Positions 63,807-64,000 of a stretch of 64,000 bases of DNA are shown in pieces. A program made the translations under genes and the position numbers. This stretch comes from Pseudomonas sp. G.S.17 (GTDB lineage: Bacteria > Pseudomonadota > Gammaproteobacteria > Pseudomonadales > Pseudomonadaceae). The notes beneath the pieces are model-generated. The model was not told the origin of the DNA. It worked only from the letters and a program-made list of their open reading frames with translations, and searched no databases. The stretch is from positions 3,903,501-3,967,500 of the forward strand of contig NZ_CP151076.1 of the NCBI RefSeq assembly GCF_038096165.1, written 5' to 3'. The first letter of the stretch is position 1. Each line of letters starts with the position of its first letter.

Positions 63807-64000
63807 GGCTGACTACCGTACAACGCGAGGGCGCGCAGGCAAGTTTCGCGGTGTACTTCGCCACTGTCCGGCGGCGAGAAAAACCCCGGCAAGCGCAACG
63901 CAAACGGCTGATGACGTTGGGACAGGATCACCACCCAATAGCACAGCCGCGACAAGCGATCTTCGATATCACCGCCCAGCGCCATGAAATCCAGGCACAG
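63803..64000 (-). CDS. DUF58 protein, C-terminal end only
   Basis: The open frame runs off the right edge of the window; 65 residues are visible, ending GDIEDRLSRLCYWVVILSQRH..LRLPGFFSPPDSGEVHRETC..ALALYG. This matches the C-terminus of DUF58 (vWA-like) proteins that sit between moxR and tgpA. The upstream part should be a MoxR AAA+ ATPase and the rest of DUF58, outside the window. Confidence 0.85.
   Translation of the reverse strand: MCLDFMALGGDIEDRLSRLCYWVVILSQRHQPFALRLPGFFSPPDSGEVHRETCLRALALYGSQP

Overview
The window is a chromosomal segment of a Pseudomonas, most likely of the P. fluorescens group. This rests on the 83-residue OprI lipoprotein, the PrpF/AcnD-type methylcitrate cluster, ThrH, TgpA, CysB/CysH, and many copies of the Pseudomonas REP palindrome (GTGGGAGCGAGCTTGCTCGC and relatives). 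No rRNA, tRNA, CRISPR array or prophage was found.

Layout. 1-6.2 kb: methylcitrate (propionate) operon on the minus strand, ordered GntR regulator, prpB, prpC, acnD, prpF (prpF runs off the edge), with two TGTCGACA operators around the predicted promoter. 6.2-9.8 kb: REP-rich spacer, then a plus-strand trio of retropepsin-like protease, inactive transglutaminase with 7 TM helices, and RimK-type glutamate ligase. 9.8-37.6 kb: a large accessory island. 37.6-64 kb: core genes (pabB, thrH, cysH, cysB, usp, 5'-nucleotidase, panE-like, aroF-like, GNAT, oprI, L,D-transpeptidase, tesA with its ABC exporter, greB, doxX, mltF-like, tatD, MCP, thioesterase, CHAD, tgpA, DUF58), separated by REP elements, including a tandem array of about 108-bp units at 39.0-39.8 kb.

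The island is the notable part. A perfect 20-bp ACCTAG-N8-CTAGGT palindrome (31289-31308), shaped like a LuxR-family lux/las box, lies between two divergent gene sets. To the left are an Ig-like protein, three paralogous large proteins that I read as P47/OrfX-like (TULIP) proteins with bacterial Ig-like domains (the third appears frameshifted in a G6 tract), and a 1511-residue Rhs protein. To the right are a secreted protein with three Cys-containing repeats, a small unknown protein and a second Rhs protein (1648 residues). The two Rhs proteins share an almost identical N-terminal third and have unrelated hydrophobic or low-complexity C-terminal tails, and neither has a visible immunity gene. 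A second copy of the palindrome (17214-17233) follows the first Rhs gene. It once faced a set coding for an Ig-like protein, an autotransporter and another Ig-like protein, but a 1166-bp IS630-family element has inserted at its CTAG arm.

Inference: the island looks like a cell-density-regulated secreted or contact toxin system. P47/OrfX proteins accompany clostridial neurotoxins and the mosquito-active PMP1 toxin, and Rhs/TccC proteins are toxin cocoons. Their combination under lux-type boxes in Pseudomonas is the best candidate here for an undescribed system. Two genes (the third P47-like gene and the 5'-nucleotidase) carry apparent single-base frameshifts that could be real or sequencing errors.
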